From positions 434,001-498,000 of the forward strand of contig NZ_JACHMD010000001.1 of NCBI RefSeq assembly GCF_014204835.1: a stretch of DNA of 64,000 nt, given 5' to 3'. The stretch comes from Microbacterium marinum (GTDB taxonomy: Bacteria > Actinomycetota > Actinomycetes > Actinomycetales > Microbacteriaceae). Under the pieces are notes generated by a model, which did not search any database, was not told where the DNA came from, and saw only the letters and a program-made list of their open reading frames with translations. Positions 60,613-64,000 of the stretch are shown one piece after another (the stretch's first letter is position 1; the number at the start of each line of letters is the position of its first letter). The translations under genes and the position numbers were made by a program.

Positions 60613-62262
60613 ATGACGGATGCCGCGGACGCCATCATCGTGGGCGCGGGCCTAGCCGGAGTCGTCGCCGCGTGCGAGCTGCTCGATGCGGGCAAGCGCG
60701 TGCTGATCGTGGAGCAGGAGCCGGAGGCGAGCTTCGGCGGGCAGGCCTGGTGGTCGTTCGGCGGCATGTTCCTCGTCGACTCCGCCGAGCAGCGCCGCAT
60801 GGGCGTGAAGGACTCGCTCGAGCTCGCCCGGCAGGACTGGTTCGGCTCCGCCGGCTTCGACCGCGACGAGGACCGCTGGCCGCGCGCCTGGGCCGAGGCG
60901 TACCTGCAGTTCGCGGCGGGTGAGAAGCGCGCGTGGCTGCGGGAGCGCGGCATCCGGTTCTTCCCTGTCGTGGGATGGGCCGAGCGCGGCGGCGACCGGG
61001 CGACGAGCCACGGCAACTCCGTGCCGCGGTTCCACATCACGTGGGGGACCGGCCCCGGCGTGCTCGACCCGTTCGTCGCGCAGGTCCGCGAGGCGGTCGC
61101 CACCGGTCGCGCCCGCATCGCCTTCCGCCACCGCGTCGACCGGATCGAGACGCACGACGGCGCGGTGACCGGGGTGTCGGGTGCGGTGCTGGCGCCGGAT
61201 GCCGCCGAGCGCGGCGCTCCGTCGAACCGCGAGGCCGTCGGCGACTTCACGTTCACTGCGGGCGCCGTGCTCGTTTCGAGCGGCGGCATCGGCGGCAACC
61301 ATGACCTCGTGCGCGCGCAGTGGCCGGAGCGGATGGGGCCGCCGCCGACGTCGATGCTGTCGGGCGTGCCAGCGCACGTCGACGGCCGCATGCTGGGCAT
61401 CGCCGGCGACGCCGGGGCGCACCTCATCAACGGCGACCGCATGTGGCATTACGTCGAGGGCATCCAGAACCACAGTCCGGTCTGGCCTCGGCACGGCATC
61501 CGAATCCTGCCCGGTCCGTCATCGCTGTGGCTGGATGCCACCGGGCGACGCCTGCCCACACCGCTGTTCCCCGGCTTCGATACGATCGGCACGCTCGAGC
61601 ACATCCTGAAGACCGGCCACGACCACAGCTGGTTCATCCTCAACCAGGCGATCCTGAAGAAGGAGTTCGCGCTGTCGGGCAGCGAACAGAACCCCGACCT
61701 CACCGGCAAAGACGTGCGGCTGCTCGCGCAGCGGCTGCAGCGGGGCCGCGCGACGGCGCCCGTCGAGGCGTTCAAGGAGCGCGGTGCGGACTTCATCGTC
61801 GCGGAGAGCGTGCGCGAGTTGCTGGAGGGTATGCACGCGGCATCCGGTGTGCTCGACATCGAGCGTGTACGGCTGGAACTCACCGCCCGTGACCGCGAGA
61901 TGGCGAACGACTTCACGAAGGACGCGCAGATCACTGCGATCCGACAGGCGCGGCACTACCGCGGAGACAAGCTGCTGCGGGTTGCGACGCCGGGCCCGAT
62001 CGCCGACCCGAAAGACGGCCCGCTCATCGCGGTGAAGCTCCACATCCTGACGCGGAAGAGCCTCGGCGGCATCGAGACCGACCTGTTGGGCCGCGCGCTC
62101 GGCGCCGACGGGGCGCCCGTAGCAGGGCTGTACGCAGCGGGCGAGGCGAGCGGCTTCGGCGGGGGTGGCGTGCACGGCTACCGCGCCCTCGAGGGGACGT
62201 TCCTCGGCGGCTGCGTCTTCTCGGGCCGCGCGGCCGGTCGCGCGATGGCCGCTGCGGTCTGA
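60613..62262 (+). CDS. FAD-binding dehydrogenase (KstD/fumarate reductase-like)
   Basis: A 549-aa flavoprotein with the N-terminal FAD motif VGAGLAGVVAACEL and the acidic VEQEPEASFGGQAWWSFGG that follows. The C-terminal FAD site is GEASGFGGGGVHGYRALEG. It belongs with the succinate dehydrogenase/fumarate reductase and 3-ketosteroid dehydrogenase superfamily; this subgroup is usually annotated only as FAD-binding dehydrogenase. GAAGGAGACGG precedes the ATG. Substrate unknown. Confidence 0.88.
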   Translation: MTDAADAIIVGAGLAGVVAACELLDAGKRVLIVEQEPEASFGGQAWWSFGGMFLVDSAEQRRMGVKDSLELARQDWFGSAGFDRDEDRWPRAWAEAYLQFAAGEKRAWLRERGIRFFPVVGWAERGGDRATSHGNSVPRFHITWGTGPGVLDPFVAQVREAVATGRARIAFRHRVDRIETHDGAVTGVSGAVLAPDAAERGAPSNREAVGDFTFTAGAVLVSSGGIGGNHDLVRAQWPERMGPPPTSMLSGVPAHVDGRMLGIAGDAGAHLINGDRMWHYVEGIQNHSPVWPRHGIRILPGPSSLWLDATGRRLPTPLFPGFDTIGTLEHILKTGHDHSWFILNQAILKKEFALSGSEQNPDLTGKDVRLLAQRLQRGRATAPVEAFKERGADFIVAESVRELLEGMHAASGVLDIERVRLELTARDREMANDFTKDAQITAIRQARHYRGDKLLRVATPGPIADPKDGPLIAVKLHILTRKSLGGIETDLLGRALGADGAPVAGLYAAGEASGFGGGGVHGYRALEGTFLGGCVFSGRAAGRAMAAAV

Positions 62263-63177
<915 letters not shown>

Positions 63178-63183
63178 CGCACT

Positions 63184-63215
63184 CGAACGGGCTCCGCTGC
63201 CGCGGGGCCCGTTCG
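63184..63215 (+). terminator. Rho-independent-like terminator after aldo/keto reductase
   Basis: CGAACGGGC (63184-63192) pairs with GCCCGTTCG (63207-63215) across a 14-base loop, followed by TCGTTT. It begins seven bases after the reductase stop. Confidence 0.7.
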
Positions 63216-63251
63216 TCGTTTCCGGGCTTTCAGGCGGTGCGGCATCCGCCG

Positions 63252-63277
63252 TACAATGGATCCTCGAATCGATTCGA
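63252..63277 (+). promoter_or_regulatory. Promoter and palindromic operator for MATE gene
   Basis: TACAAT (63252-63257) fits a -10 box. The perfect 14-bp palindrome TCGAATCGATTCGA (63264-63277) follows directly and would lie at the transcription start, a typical place for a MarR- or TetR-type repressor. The MATE start is 37 bp further on. Confidence 0.5.
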
Positions 63278-63313
63278 ACCTGCCCTTGAGGCACTTCCAG
63301 CCTGAAAGACCGA

Positions 63314-64000
63314 ATGGCCACCTCCCTCACGACGGGCCGCCCCTGGCGCGTCATCCTCCTGTTCACCGTGCCGCTGATGATCGGCAACGTGGTGCAGCAG
63401 CTGTACCACTTCGCCGACACCGTCGTCGTGGGCCGGCTGCTCGGCGTCGAGGCGCTCGCCGCCGTCGGCGCGACCGGGAGTCTGCTGTTCCTGCTGCTCG
63501 GGTTCGCGTGGGGCCTCACCTCGGGCTTCGCGATCCCGACGGCCACCGCCTACGGCGCCCGCGACGCCGACGCGGTCCGCCGTTCGGTGGCCACCGGGGC
63601 GATCCTCAGCGGCGTGACGAGCGTGCTGCTCACCATCGGCGCGCCGTTCCTGTCGCGCCCGGCGCTCATCGCGCTGCAGACGCCGCCCGAGCTGCTCGAC
63701 GACGCGACGACGTTCACCGTCATCAGCTTCCTCGGCGCGGGCGCGCTGATGTTCTTCAACTTCCTGTCCGCGGTCATCCGGGCGATCGGCGACTCGCGGA
63801 CCCCGCTGGTGTTCCTCATCATCGCGTGCGTCCTGAACGTCGTCCTCGTGATCGCGGCGATCGCGTGGCTCGGGCTCGGCGTCGGTGGAGCCGCGCTCGC
63901 GACCGTCGTCTCGCAGGCCGTCTCGGTGCTGCTCTGCCTCGCGTACGTGCGCCGCCGCATCCCGGCGCTGCGCTTGCGCCGCGACGACTGGCGCGTCACC
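63314..64000 (+). CDS. MATE-family efflux transporter (3' end missing)
   Basis: 229 codons are visible and the frame runs off the window edge. The start MATSLTTGRPWRVILLFTVPLMIGNVVQQLYHFADTVVVG is the classic MATE/DinF opening. Several membrane helices follow, with LGAGALMFFNFLSAVIRAIGDSRTP as the conserved middle loop. MATE pumps export cationic drugs or metabolites using sodium or proton gradients. The ATG has TGAAAGACC upstream, a weak ribosome site. Confidence 0.9.
   Translation, partial: MATSLTTGRPWRVILLFTVPLMIGNVVQQLYHFADTVVVGRLLGVEALAAVGATGSLLFLLLGFAWGLTSGFAIPTATAYGARDADAVRRSVATGAILSGVTSVLLTIGAPFLSRPALIALQTPPELLDDATTFTVISFLGAGALMFFNFLSAVIRAIGDSRTPLVFLIIACVLNVVLVIAAIAWLGLGVGGAALATVVSQAVSVLLCLAYVRRRIPALRLRRDDWRVT

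Overview
The window reads as a high-GC actinobacterium, most likely Microbacteriaceae (Microbacterium-like). This rests on actinobacterial gene families throughout (CsoR, DUF305, DUF6153, NnrD, MSMEG_6728-like), many GTG/TTG starts, ATGA/GTGA translational overlaps and pervasive GC-rich third positions. The genus is an inference.

Region 1 (1-18133) is a metal-resistance island. The plus-strand run 1-11941 holds a secreted His-rich protein cut by the window edge, a CopA-type Cu(I) P-type ATPase, two YHS-domain mini-proteins, two paralogous FAD oxidoreductases, an MFS transporter, a Tat-exported multicopper oxidase lipoprotein, a CopB-type (CPH) P-type ATPase and two CsoR-family regulators. The first CsoR lacks two of the three canonical Cu(I) ligands. 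A tRNA-Cys follows, then minus-strand Asp-box, DUF305 and DUF6153 proteins, a 17-cysteine Csp-type copper-storage protein, a CDF exporter with a divergent TetR regulator sharing three operator copies, and an ArsR-MFS pair.

Region 2 (18140-49007) is a complete Tn7-like transposon of about 30.9 kb. It starts TGTAGG, ends CCTACA, has TGTCCA-type transposase sites in matching positions at both ends, and is flanked by 5-bp CCGAG direct repeats. It encodes TnsA, TnsB, TnsC and a long TniQ/TnsD-like targeting protein. Its cargo is defensive: a class 1 DISARM system (drmD, drmMI, drmA, drmB, drmC, all on the minus strand), a GmrSD-like type IV restriction enzyme, a metallophosphoesterase cluster and a three-gene TIGR04255/HTH/unknown module. 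Inside the DISARM operon sit a serine recombinase and an inverted, diverged second copy of the last ~400 codons of the methyltransferase. The arrangement looks like an invertible specificity switch: the two copies share a perfect 38-bp block, in frame, through which C-termini could be exchanged.

Immediately left of the transposon is a second, slightly different transposon right end (18032-18133). This suggests two related elements inserted one base apart at the same attachment site, just past the stop codon of a barstar-family gene (49015-49404). The metal island may be cargo of that first element, whose other end lies outside the window.

Region 3 (49008-64000) looks like ordinary chromosome: barstar, small membrane proteins, SDR, histidine phosphatase, NAD(P)HX dehydratase, pyrimidine-dimer glycosylase-like protein, an alpha/beta hydrolase broken by a stop codon, EI24, APC permease, ROK kinase, a 27-codon Dabb remnant, alditol oxidase, thioesterase, FAD dehydrogenase, aldo/keto reductase and a MATE pump running off the right edge.
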